Source: JBPEWY01 sp052032225 | Lineage (GTDB): Bacteria > Bacteroidota > Bacteroidia > Flavobacteriales > Flavobacteriaceae | Reading direction: 5' to 3' | Length of the DNA: 41,417 bases | Assembly (NCBI GenBank): GCA_052032225.1 | Contig: JBPEWY010000053.1 | Coordinates: 1-41,417 of the forward strand | Shown here: in pieces, positions 35,086 to 41,417 of the stretch | Layout: every line of letters begins with the position of its first letter | How positions within the stretch are numbered: the first letter of the stretch is position 1 | The notes under the pieces: generated by a model | Seen by the model: the letters and a program-made list of their open reading frames with translations, nothing else | The model's database searches: none | What the model was told of the DNA's origin: nothing | Made by a program: the position numbers and the translations under genes

Positions 35086-35114
35086 AAAAAAGCCTGCTTT
35101 GAATTAGCAGGCTT
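35086..35114 (-). terminator. Intrinsic terminator after sucD
   Basis: AAGCCTGCT pairs with AGCAGGCTT (plus-strand 35106-35114 and 35090-35098) around a 7-base loop, with a T-run on the minus strand from 35090 down. It ends the lpx-sucD transcript 22 bases past the sucD stop. Confidence 0.9.
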
Positions 35115-35135
35115 ATTATATTGTTATTATAATTA

Positions 35136-36008
35136 TTAGGCCAATACTTCGGCTACTTTTTTGCCAATTTCTGCAGGAGAATCTACTACGTGAATACCAC
35201 ATTCTCTCATTATTCTTTTCTTAGCTTCTGCAGTATCATCAGCACCTCCTACAATAGCTCCTGCGTGTCCCATAGTACGTCCTTTAGGAGCTGTCTCTCC
35301 AGCAATAAACCCAACTACTGGTTTTTTATTTCCGTTTTCTTTAATCCATTTTGCAGCATCGGCTTCTAACTGACCTCCAATTTCACCAATCATAACAATA
35401 CACTCCGTTTCATCATCATTCATTAAAAGTTCTACCGCCTCTTTAGTTGTAGTACCAATAATTGGATCTCCACCAATACCAATGGCTGTAGTAATTCCTA
35501 AACCTTGTCTTACTACCTGATCTGCAGCTTCGTAAGTAAGTGTACCAGATTTAGATACAATACCCACAGATCCTTTTTTAAATACAAAGCCCGGCATAAT
35601 ACCTACTTTAGCTTCGCCTGGTGTAATAACACCCGGACAGTTAGGACCAATTAAACGAGTGTCTTTATCTTTAATGTAGTTGTAAGCTTTAATCATATCG
35701 GCAACCGGAATGCCTTCAGTAATTGTAATAATTACTTTAATACCGGCATCGGCAGCTTCCATAATTGCATCGGCAGCAAATGCCGGTGGAACAAAAATTA
35801 TAGAAGTATCTGCTCCAACTTTTTCTACAGCGTCTTTTACTGTGTTAAAAACAGGTTTGCCAAGGTGCTCTTGCCCTCCTTTTCCAGGGGTTACACCACC
35901 TACTACATTGGTTCCGTATTCTATCATTTGCTGGGCATGAAAAGTACCTTCGCTACCCGTAAAACCTTGAACTATAACTTTAGAATCTTTATTGACAAGT
36001 ACACTCAT
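35136..36008 (-). CDS. sucD: Succinate-CoA ligase, alpha subunit
   Basis: A 290-residue subunit of succinyl-CoA synthetase, which couples succinyl-CoA to nucleotide phosphorylation in the TCA cycle with SucB/SucC-type beta subunits encoded elsewhere. The CoA-binding motif GFTGSEGTFH is at 15-24, GPNCPGVITPGEAKVGIMPG at 121-140, and the phosphohistidine is His248 in GRTMGHAGAIV. Length is exactly that expected. It sits downstream of the lpxD paralogue with its own promoter element and is followed by a terminator. Confidence 0.98.
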   Translation of the reverse strand: MSVLVNKDSKVIVQGFTGSEGTFHAQQMIEYGTNVVGGVTPGKGGQEHLGKPVFNTVKDAVEKVGADTSIIFVPPAFAADAIMEAADAGIKVIITITEGIPVADMIKAYNYIKDKDTRLIGPNCPGVITPGEAKVGIMPGFVFKKGSVGIVSKSGTLTYEAADQVVRQGLGITTAIGIGGDPIIGTTTKEAVELLMNDDETECIVMIGEIGGQLEADAAKWIKENGNKKPVVGFIAGETAPKGRTMGHAGAIVGGADDTAEAKKRIMRECGIHVVDSPAEIGKKVAEVLA

Positions 36009-36032
36009 GAGTTTGTGTTTATTTTAGTTGTG

Positions 36033-36040
36033 CAAAAATA
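36033..36040 (-). promoter_or_regulatory. -7 promoter element of sucD (TATTTTTG)
   Basis: On the minus strand TATTTTTG fits TAnnTTTG, with transcription expected near 36028 and a ~20-base leader. No clear -33 partner is seen. It would let sucD be expressed apart from the lpx genes. Confidence 0.45.
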
Positions 36041-36073
36041 GCAGTTGTTTTTTATTATAAAAACAGAATTTGC

Positions 36074-37009
36074 TTATGATTGTTTTAATTTTTTAATGAT
36101 GTTAGGAATTTGCCTTATTCCGGCGAGTTCTTTATATTTTTTTCTGGCCTCTTCTGCAGGATAACCAAAATAGGTTGTATTGCCTTCTAACGACTTGCTA
36201 ATGCCGGATTGTGCTAAAATAACAGCCTTAGCGCCAATTGTAATACCACTGGTCATTCCAACTTGTCCCCAAATAGTAACTTGGTTTTCTATTACTACAC
36301 ATCCTGCAATACCGGTTTGTGAGGCTATTAAGCAACGTTCGCCTATTACGGTATCGTGACCTACATGAACTTGATTATCTATTTTGGTTCCTTTTTTTAT
36401 AGTAGTATCTCCTGTTACACCTCTATCTATAGTACATAAAGCACCTAAATCTACATTATCTTCTATAATTACTCTTCCGCCGGATAGTAATTTATCAAAC
36501 CCTTCAGGTCTGTTTTTGTAGTAAAAGGCATCTGCTCCTAAAACTGTTCCTGCGTGTATGGTTACATTATTACCAATTATACAATTATCATATATACATA
36601 CATTGGGATGAATAATGCAATTATCACCAATCACCACATTATTACCAATAAAACAGCCGGGTTGTATAATTGTATTCTTACCAATTTTAGCAGTTGGCGC
36701 TATGGTAGCAGTGGCAGGCGTAAAAGGATTAAAATGTTGCGTAAGTTTATTAAAATCTCTAAAAGGATCGTCAGAGATTAATAACGCCTTACCCTCAGGA
36801 CAATCAACTTCTTTATTAATTAAAACAACAGTAGCAGCAGACTGTAACGCTTTATCGTAGTATTTTGGATGATCAACAAAAACGATATCTCCGGGTTCAA
36901 CAACATGAATCTCGTTCATACCTAATACCGGAAAATTGTCATCGCCCACATAACTGCAACCTAATAAATCAGCAATTTGTTTTAGCGTTTGTTGCTGTGG
37001 AAATTTCAT
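36074..37009 (-). CDS. LpxD-like hexapeptide acyltransferase (second LpxD paralogue)
   Basis: A 311-residue left-handed beta-helix protein with the LpxD layout: an N-terminal domain (about 1-98), hexapeptide repeats (about 102-270) and a C-terminal helix. The catalytic His of LpxD appears as His218 (DNQVHVGHDTVIG). It differs from the cluster's true LpxD (39819-40850): FLANPKY of the N-terminal domain is FVDHPKY here, GADGFGFA is GADAFYYK, and the substrate-loop region is shorter. It probably acylates a nucleotide sugar related to the lipid A pathway but with another specificity; that is inference from the changes and position. A copy here, next to sucD, is usual in Bacteroidota. Confidence 0.88.
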   Translation of the reverse strand: MKFPQQQTLKQIADLLGCSYVGDDNFPVLGMNEIHVVEPGDIVFVDHPKYYDKALQSAATVVLINKEVDCPEGKALLISDDPFRDFNKLTQHFNPFTPATATIAPTAKIGKNTIIQPGCFIGNNVVIGDNCIIHPNVCIYDNCIIGNNVTIHAGTVLGADAFYYKNRPEGFDKLLSGGRVIIEDNVDLGALCTIDRGVTGDTTIKKGTKIDNQVHVGHDTVIGERCLIASQTGIAGCVVIENQVTIWGQVGMTSGITIGAKAVILAQSGISKSLEGNTTYFGYPAEEARKKYKELAGIRQIPNIIKKLKQS

Positions 37010-37042
37010 TTATAGAGTGTTGTTTTGTAATTATTTAAAAGA

Positions 37043-37071
37043 AAAGAGTTAAAGTTATTCTTTAACTCTTT
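37043..37071 (-). terminator. Hairpin with the efp stop codon in its loop
   Basis: AAAGAGTTAAAG pairs perfectly over 12 bases with CTTTAACTCTTT (plus-strand 37060-37071 and 37043-37054); the loop AATAA holds the efp stop TAA. A U-rich stretch (TCTTTTAAAT) follows. It is AU-rich and may be a partial terminator between efp and the LpxD paralogue. Confidence 0.6.
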
Positions 37072-37621
37072 CTTGATAAGTTCCTTTTTCTGTTTCTACT
37101 TTAATTTTATCACCTTCATTAATAAATAAAGGTACATTTATAACAGCCCCGGTTTCTACAGTTGCCGGTTTTGTTGCATTTGTAGCAGTGTTACCTTTTA
37201 CTCCGGGCTCTGTATGAGTAACTTCTAAAATCACACTTGCAGGCATTTCTAAAGAAAGTGGCATGCTATCTTCTGTGTTAAATAAAATTTTAACGATTTC
37301 ACCTTCTTTAAGCAACTCCGGAGTATCTATAGCGTCTTTTTGAAGTGTAATCTGGTTATAATCGTCTGTATTCATAAAATGATACGTGTCACCTTCTGCA
37401 TATAAAAACTGATATGAGCGCGTTTCAACACGAACGTCATCAATTTTATGTCCGGCAGCAAAAGTGTTATCAATTACTTTACCTGTTGTTACACTTTTTA
37501 GTTTAGTTCTAACAAAAGCAGGACCTTTACCGGGTTTTACATGCAAAAACTCAATAATCTTGTAAATGTCATTGTTGTACCTAATGCACAATCCTTTTCT
37601 GATATCTGATGTTGTTGCCAT
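37055..37621 (-). CDS. efp: Translation elongation factor P
   Basis: A 188-residue factor that helps ribosomes through polyproline stretches. Three beta-barrel domains are expected at this length. The tip loop is KPGKGPAF (29-36) with Lys32 at the site that carries a modification in other bacteria; the loop is of the Lys type. The OB-like end EVTHTEPGVKGNTA is typical. It starts six bases after lpxA. Its stop lies inside a hairpin loop that may reduce read-through to the next gene. Confidence 0.98.
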   Translation of the reverse strand: MATTSDIRKGLCIRYNNDIYKIIEFLHVKPGKGPAFVRTKLKSVTTGKVIDNTFAAGHKIDDVRVETRSYQFLYAEGDTYHFMNTDDYNQITLQKDAIDTPELLKEGEIVKILFNTEDSMPLSLEMPASVILEVTHTEPGVKGNTATNATKPATVETGAVINVPLFINEGDKIKVETEKGTYQERVKE

Positions 37622-37627
37622 ATGATT

Positions 37628-38413
37628 TTAATTTGTACTAAAATACCCTTTCATTATACCACGTTGTGAAGCTCTAATAAATTGCAATATCTCATCGCGT
37701 TCGGGAGTTGCCTCCATTTCGGCTTCAATAATCTCTATTGCTTGACTATTATTATAATTTTTTTGATACAGGATTCTGTAAATATTTTGAATTTCTCTGA
37801 TTTTTTCTGTGTCGAAACCTCTTCTGCGCAATCCTACAGAGTTAATACCCACATAAGAAAGTGGCTCTCGAGCTGCTTTAACATAAGGAGGAACATCTTT
37901 TCTAACCAAAGAACCGCCGGTAACAAAAGCATGGTTACCAATAGAGCAAAACTGGTGTACGGCAGTCATACCGGCTAATACAACGTAATCACCAACTGTA
38001 ATATGCCCTGCTAAGGTACTGTTATTAGAAAAAATGCAGTTGTTTCCAACAATACAATCATGGGCTATATGGCTGTATGCCATAATTAAGCAATTGTTAC
38101 CAATTACAGTTTTATGGCGATCTGATGTACCTTTATTAATTGTTACGCATTCTCTGATGGTAACATTATCTCCTATTTGAGCTATGGTATCTTCTCCTTG
38201 ATATTTTAAATCTTGTGGAGGCGCAGAAATTACTGCACCAGGAAAAATGTTACAATTTTTTCCTATGCGGGCACCTTCCATAATGGTTACGTTAGACCCT
38301 ATCCAGGTTCCTTCGCCAATAACTACATTGTTATGGATGGTTGTAAAGGGCTCTATTACTACGTTTTTTGCAATTTTTGCACCGGGGTGCACATATGCTA
38401 ATGGTTGATTCAT
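37628..38413 (-). CDS. lpxA: Acyl-[ACP]-UDP-N-acetylglucosamine O-acyltransferase LpxA
   Basis: A 261-residue left-handed beta-helix enzyme for the first step of lipid A synthesis: transfer of 3-hydroxyacyl from ACP to UDP-GlcNAc. Hexapeptide repeats run through ~1-190 and a helical C-terminal domain follows. The catalytic His is His118 in AYSHIAHDCIVG, with His115 nearby. SAPPQDLKYQGE is the family loop. It starts three bases after lpxC-fabZ and ends six bases before efp. Confidence 0.97.
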   Translation of the reverse strand: MNQPLAYVHPGAKIAKNVVIEPFTTIHNNVVIGEGTWIGSNVTIMEGARIGKNCNIFPGAVISAPPQDLKYQGEDTIAQIGDNVTIRECVTINKGTSDRHKTVIGNNCLIMAYSHIAHDCIVGNNCIFSNNSTLAGHITVGDYVVLAGMTAVHQFCSIGNHAFVTGGSLVRKDVPPYVKAAREPLSYVGINSVGLRRRGFDTEKIREIQNIYRILYQKNYNNSQAIEIIEAEMEATPERDEILQFIRASQRGIMKGYFSTN

Positions 38414-38416
38414 ACT

Positions 38417-39826
38417 TTATTTTGAGTCTTTAACTTTTACTATTTGGGCCATTAATTCTGCTTCGGTTGCCAATTTCCCGTTGGCGTAAGCATATGCCTG
38501 CATATGACAAATACCTCTTCTGATTGGAGACAGTAATTCTAATTTAAAAATTAGAGTGTCTCCGGGATGTACTTGTTGTTTAAACTTAACATTATCTATT
38601 TTCATAAAGAATGTGAGGTAGTTTTCCGGATCAGGAACGGTGCTAAGCACTAAAATACCTCCTGTTTGAGCCATAGCTTCTACCTGTAAAACTCCAGGCA
38701 TTACCGGAGCTCCGGGAAAATGGCCAACAAAAAATGGCTCGTTCATGGTTACGTTTTTAACACCAACCACATGCGAGTCTGATAGTTCTAAAATTTTATC
38801 TACCAACAAGAAAGGAGGTCTGTGTGGTAACCGTTTCATTATCTCGGTTACATCCATTAATGGAGGCTTGTTTAAATCAAAAACAGGAACTTTATTACGG
38901 CGCTCGTTTTTAATTATTTTAGAAAGTTTTTTAGCAAACTGTGTATTTACGTAGTGCCCCGGTTTATTGGCAATTACTTTACCTCTTATGCGGGTTCCTA
39001 TTAATGCTAAATCTCCAATGACATCAAGTAATTTATGTCTGGCGGCTTCATTAGGATAATGCAGGGTAAGGTTGTCTAAAATTCCGTTTGGTTTAACGGC
39101 AATAGAGTCTTTTTTAAAGGCAACTTTAAGTTTCTCCATAGTTTCCGGAGAAAGCTCTTTATCTACATAAACAATAGCATTGTTTAGATCACCACCCTTA
39201 ATCAGACCATGCTCTAAAAGCATTTCTAACTCATGTAAAAAACTAAATGTGCGAGCATTTGCTATTTCTGTTTTAAAATCAGAAAGCCTTTTAAGTGTGG
39301 CGTTTTGCGTGCCTAATACTTTTGTGCCAAAGTCTACCATTGTGGTAACCTGGTACTCTTCTGCCGGTATTACAGTGATTTCACTACCGGTTGCCTCGTC
39401 TGTATAAGATATTACCTCTTTTACAATATATTCTTCTCTGTCTGCATCTTGTTCTACTACACCAGCTTTATCTAAAGCTTCAACAAAATCTTTGGCAGAA
39501 CCATCCATAATAGGAGGTTCAGAAGCATCTAACTCTATTAAAACATTATCTATTTCTAAACCTACTAAAGCAGCTAAAACATGTTCTGAGGTTTGAATTT
39601 TAACACCTTTCTTTTCTAAATTGGTGCCTCTTTGAGTATTAACCACATAATTAGCATCTGCTTCTATAATTGGCTGTCCTTCTAAATCTACTCGTTTAAA
39701 GGCATAGCCATGGTTTACAGGTGCAGGCTTAAAGGTCATTGTTACTTCTTGACCGGTATGTAAACCTACCCCTTTAAGTGTAACGTCTTTAGCTATAGTA
39801 CGTTGTTTAGCAACAGTGTTACTCAT
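38417..39826 (-). CDS. lpxC-fabZ: Bifunctional UDP-3-O-acyl-N-acetylglucosamine deacetylase / 3-hydroxyacyl-ACP dehydratase (LpxC-FabZ fusion)
   Basis: A 469-residue fusion usual in Bacteroidota. LpxC (about 1-310) is the committed deacetylase of lipid A synthesis; zinc ligands are His82 (TSEHVLAAL), His264 and Asp268 (RHKLLDVIGDLAL). FabZ (about 325-469) is a hotdog dehydratase with LPHRPPFLLVDKI (His335), the catalytic His369 in GHFPGAPVMPG and Glu383. The fusion places the enzyme using 3-hydroxyacyl chains for lipid A beside the one diverting them to phospholipid. Its start overlaps the end of lpxD by eight bases. Confidence 0.97.
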   Translation of the reverse strand: MSNTVAKQRTIAKDVTLKGVGLHTGQEVTMTFKPAPVNHGYAFKRVDLEGQPIIEADANYVVNTQRGTNLEKKGVKIQTSEHVLAALVGLEIDNVLIELDASEPPIMDGSAKDFVEALDKAGVVEQDADREEYIVKEVISYTDEATGSEITVIPAEEYQVTTMVDFGTKVLGTQNATLKRLSDFKTEIANARTFSFLHELEMLLEHGLIKGGDLNNAIVYVDKELSPETMEKLKVAFKKDSIAVKPNGILDNLTLHYPNEAARHKLLDVIGDLALIGTRIRGKVIANKPGHYVNTQFAKKLSKIIKNERRNKVPVFDLNKPPLMDVTEIMKRLPHRPPFLLVDKILELSDSHVVGVKNVTMNEPFFVGHFPGAPVMPGVLQVEAMAQTGGILVLSTVPDPENYLTFFMKIDNVKFKQQVHPGDTLIFKLELLSPIRRGICHMQAYAYANGKLATEAELMAQIVKVKDSK

Positions 39827-40850
39827 TATTATTATCTATTTTTTTTTCAATCTTATTAATCTTATCGGCTAAAGCAGGTAAGTTTTTAAAATGTACATAT
39901 GATTTGTTATAATCTCCATACCCAAATGCCGGTGTGCCTTGTAAAACTTCATCGTCTTTTATGTTTCTGGCAATACCGGATTGTGCTTGTACTTTTACAC
40001 GATCTCCAATGGTAATATGCCCAACAATACCTACTTGCCCTCCTATCATACAGTTTTTACCTATTTTGGTAGAACCGGCAATACCGGTTTGAGCAGCTAT
40101 AACAGTATTTTCGCCAATTTCTACGTTATGAGCAATTTGTATTTGGTTGTCTAACTTAACGCCTTTCCTAATAATAGTAGAGCCTAAAGTAGCTCTATCA
40201 ATAGTTGTACCGGCGCCAACATCAACATAATCTTCTAGAATTACATTTCCGGTTTGAGGCACTTTGCTGTATTCTCCGTTTTCATTAGGAGCAAAACCAA
40301 AGCCGTCTGCTCCTATTACTGCTCCACTATGAATTACACAATGGTTACCAATTATACAATCTGAATAAATTTTAGCGCCGGCAAAGATTACTACATCATC
40401 TCCTATGGTAACATTATCGCCAATGTAAACATTAGGATAAATTTTAACATTATTACCAATGCTAACATTTTCACCTAAATACGTAAACGCGCCTATGTAG
40501 CAATTTTCTCCGTAAGCAGCTGTTTCTGCTTTAAAAATAGGTTGCTCTACGCCTACTTTGTTGTTTTTTACTTGATTATAATACTCAAGAAGTTTTGAAA
40601 ACGATTTGTAGGCATCTTCTACCTTAATTAATGTTGTAGAAATTTCGCTCTCGGCCTCAAAATCTTTGTTAACAATGGTAACAGAGGCTTTTGTTTGATA
40701 GATGTAGGGCTTATACTTTGGGTTGGCTAAAAAGGTTAAAGATCCCTCTTCTCCTTCTTCGATTTTTGCTAGTTTATATACTTCAACCTCCGGATTTCCA
40801 ACAACATCGCCCTCTAATATTCCTGCTATTTGACTTGCTGTAAATTTCAT
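39819..40850 (-). CDS. lpxD: UDP-3-O-acylglucosamine N-acyltransferase LpxD
   Basis: A 343-residue trimeric acyltransferase for the third step of lipid A synthesis. The N-terminal uridine-binding domain holds the FLANPKY motif (about 40-46). Hexapeptide repeats run from ~105 to 290, with GADGFGFA and TIDRATLGSTIIRKG as signatures, and the catalytic His is His241 (IQIAHNVEIG). A short helical Lys/Asn-rich end follows. A promoter element sits just upstream of the ATG, and the gene overlaps lpxC-fabZ by eight bases, so the lpx genes are coupled. Confidence 0.97.
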   Translation of the reverse strand: MKFTASQIAGILEGDVVGNPEVEVYKLAKIEEGEEGSLTFLANPKYKPYIYQTKASVTIVNKDFEAESEISTTLIKVEDAYKSFSKLLEYYNQVKNNKVGVEQPIFKAETAAYGENCYIGAFTYLGENVSIGNNVKIYPNVYIGDNVTIGDDVVIFAGAKIYSDCIIGNHCVIHSGAVIGADGFGFAPNENGEYSKVPQTGNVILEDYVDVGAGTTIDRATLGSTIIRKGVKLDNQIQIAHNVEIGENTVIAAQTGIAGSTKIGKNCMIGGQVGIVGHITIGDRVKVQAQSGIARNIKDDEVLQGTPAFGYGDYNKSYVHFKNLPALADKINKIEKKIDNNNE

Positions 40851-40855
40851 TCTCG

Positions 40856-40863
40856 CAAAAGTA
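40856..40863 (-). promoter_or_regulatory. -7 promoter element immediately before lpxD (TACTTTTG)
   Basis: On the minus strand TACTTTTG matches TAnnTTTG, only five bases before the lpxD ATG. If used, the transcript would be leaderless or nearly so. No -33 partner is clear. Confidence 0.35.
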
Positions 40864-40878
40864 ACAAAAAACTGTTAA

Positions 40879-41417
40879 TTATTTGTTTTTAGGAAAGCAC
40901 AAGTAATATTTTTCTACCGGTTTTGCTAACGCCTTAAGATTAAGTTGATCTGATGCTTTTGCTACATCTATAATCTTTCCGGTATTGGTGAGTAGATTAA
41001 TATTTTGATGCTCTATGTTATACGCCTGATTTTCGATTTTACCCGTAAAAACAAAATAAGACGCTTCATCAAGGCTTATGTTATTTTTTGATGCAAAATC
41101 AGTTTTTAACTCGGCTGTTTTTTTTGCTTTAAACGGTTTCTTTTTAAACTTAATTTTTAATAATTCTCTGTTTAAAATCATTCCGGACAAGTTGCGCAAA
41201 ACAAAATCGTCGTGAAATTGCCATTCTTTTAGTGCCGAAATAATATCGTAGTCATCTAACTGTGCAAATAAATTTAATACGTTGTCATCAAAATTATTAA
41301 GCGTTATTTTATTATTTAGAAAAAAAGAAAAAGCTGAGCTTGCAGGCAAGCTAATACCTTTATCTACAAGTTCTTTTGCTCTTTTTAAAATTCTTATTAA
41401 AAGTTGTTCTGCTACCA
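40879..41417 (-). CDS. HD-domain phosphohydrolase, C-terminal part (N-terminus off right edge)
   Basis: The frame is open from the stop at 40879 to the window edge, giving the last 179 codons. The first visible residues, VAEQLLIRILKRAKELVDKGISLPAS, belong to the same frame, so a TTG near 41349 is not the start. The sequence fits the C-terminal part of the cytoplasmic HD-domain hydrolases encoded just upstream of lpxD in Bacteroidota (dGTPase-like group); the HD metal motif itself would lie beyond the edge and cannot be seen. The visible part is helical, then ends in mixed strands (VEKYYLCFPKNK). It is followed after 28 bases by lpxD on the same strand. Confidence 0.75.
   Translation of the reverse strand, partial: VAEQLLIRILKRAKELVDKGISLPASSAFSFFLNNKITLNNFDDNVLNLFAQLDDYDIISALKEWQFHDDFVLRNLSGMILNRELLKIKFKKKPFKAKKTAELKTDFASKNNISLDEASYFVFTGKIENQAYNIEHQNINLLTNTGKIIDVAKASDQLNLKALAKPVEKYYLCFPKNK

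Noticed and set aside
36554..36860. Plus-strand frames opposite the LpxD paralogue
   Set aside because: Produced by the repetitive hexapeptide coding sequence on the other strand.

Overview
This window comes from the chromosome of an AT-rich Bacteroidota, most likely a flavobacterium of the Flavobacteriaceae. The evidence is the class of genes present (LpxC-FabZ fusion, membrane-bound AraC regulator, DUF5117/DUF4953-type metalloprotease, Bacteroidota-style hisGDCBHAF-IE order) and a recurring promoter element of the form TAnnTTTG, the -7 box of the Bacteroidota primary sigma factor. I see no rRNA, tRNA, CRISPR array, transposase, phage gene or plasmid function. No stretch longer than 300 bases lacks a gene; the longest gaps are 11655-11922 and 15932-16149.

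Layout. 1-826 (minus): two small overlapping membrane-anchored proteins of unknown function, the second cut by the left edge. 978-3200: an AraC-type membrane regulator convergent with a zinc alcohol dehydrogenase. 3368-8464 (plus): a TetR regulator followed by a compact three-part exporter (ABC protein, HlyD-like adaptor, TolC-like outer membrane factor); the ABC protein has a strikingly degenerate ATPase domain. 8653-15931: small heat-shock protein, large secreted metalloprotease, small membrane proteins, a lipoprotein dipeptidase (M19), DoxX, a YbdG-like MscS channel and an acyl-CoA thioesterase. 16068-18595: a possible leader peptide and hairpin ahead of an intradiol-dioxygenase-like lipoprotein, a DUF72 protein and a LolA-like secreted protein. 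18660-22223: a 1006-residue secreted beta-propeller protein and a small unknown protein. 22259-31253 (minus): DUF2461 and CorA downstream of the complete histidine operon, which is preceded by a textbook attenuator: leader peptide with five His codons, alternative hairpins and a terminator. 31323-34976 (minus): prohibitin-like protein, VWA membrane protein, FabG. 35136-41417 (minus): sucD, an lpxD paralogue, efp, lpxA, lpxC-fabZ, lpxD and a partial HD-domain protein, the usual Bacteroidota lipid A cluster.

How genes work together. The his genes encode the whole pathway from PRPP and ATP to histidine, with fused HisB and HisIE; three TAATG stop-start overlaps couple translation. The lpx cluster holds the first committed steps of lipid A synthesis (LpxA, LpxC, LpxD) with FabZ supplying the hydroxyacyl-ACP branch point. 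The TetR/ABC/HlyD/TolC block looks like one regulated transport operon.

Most notable signals: the his attenuator with an additional 20-bp competing hairpin; the exporter ATPase lacking canonical Q-loop, LSGGQ, Walker B Asp-Glu and H-loop residues; a strong excess of the tetranucleotide CCGG created by synonymous codon choice; and hairpins placed in unusual positions (in the start of the VWA gene, around the efp stop codon, and just before the dioxygenase-like gene).
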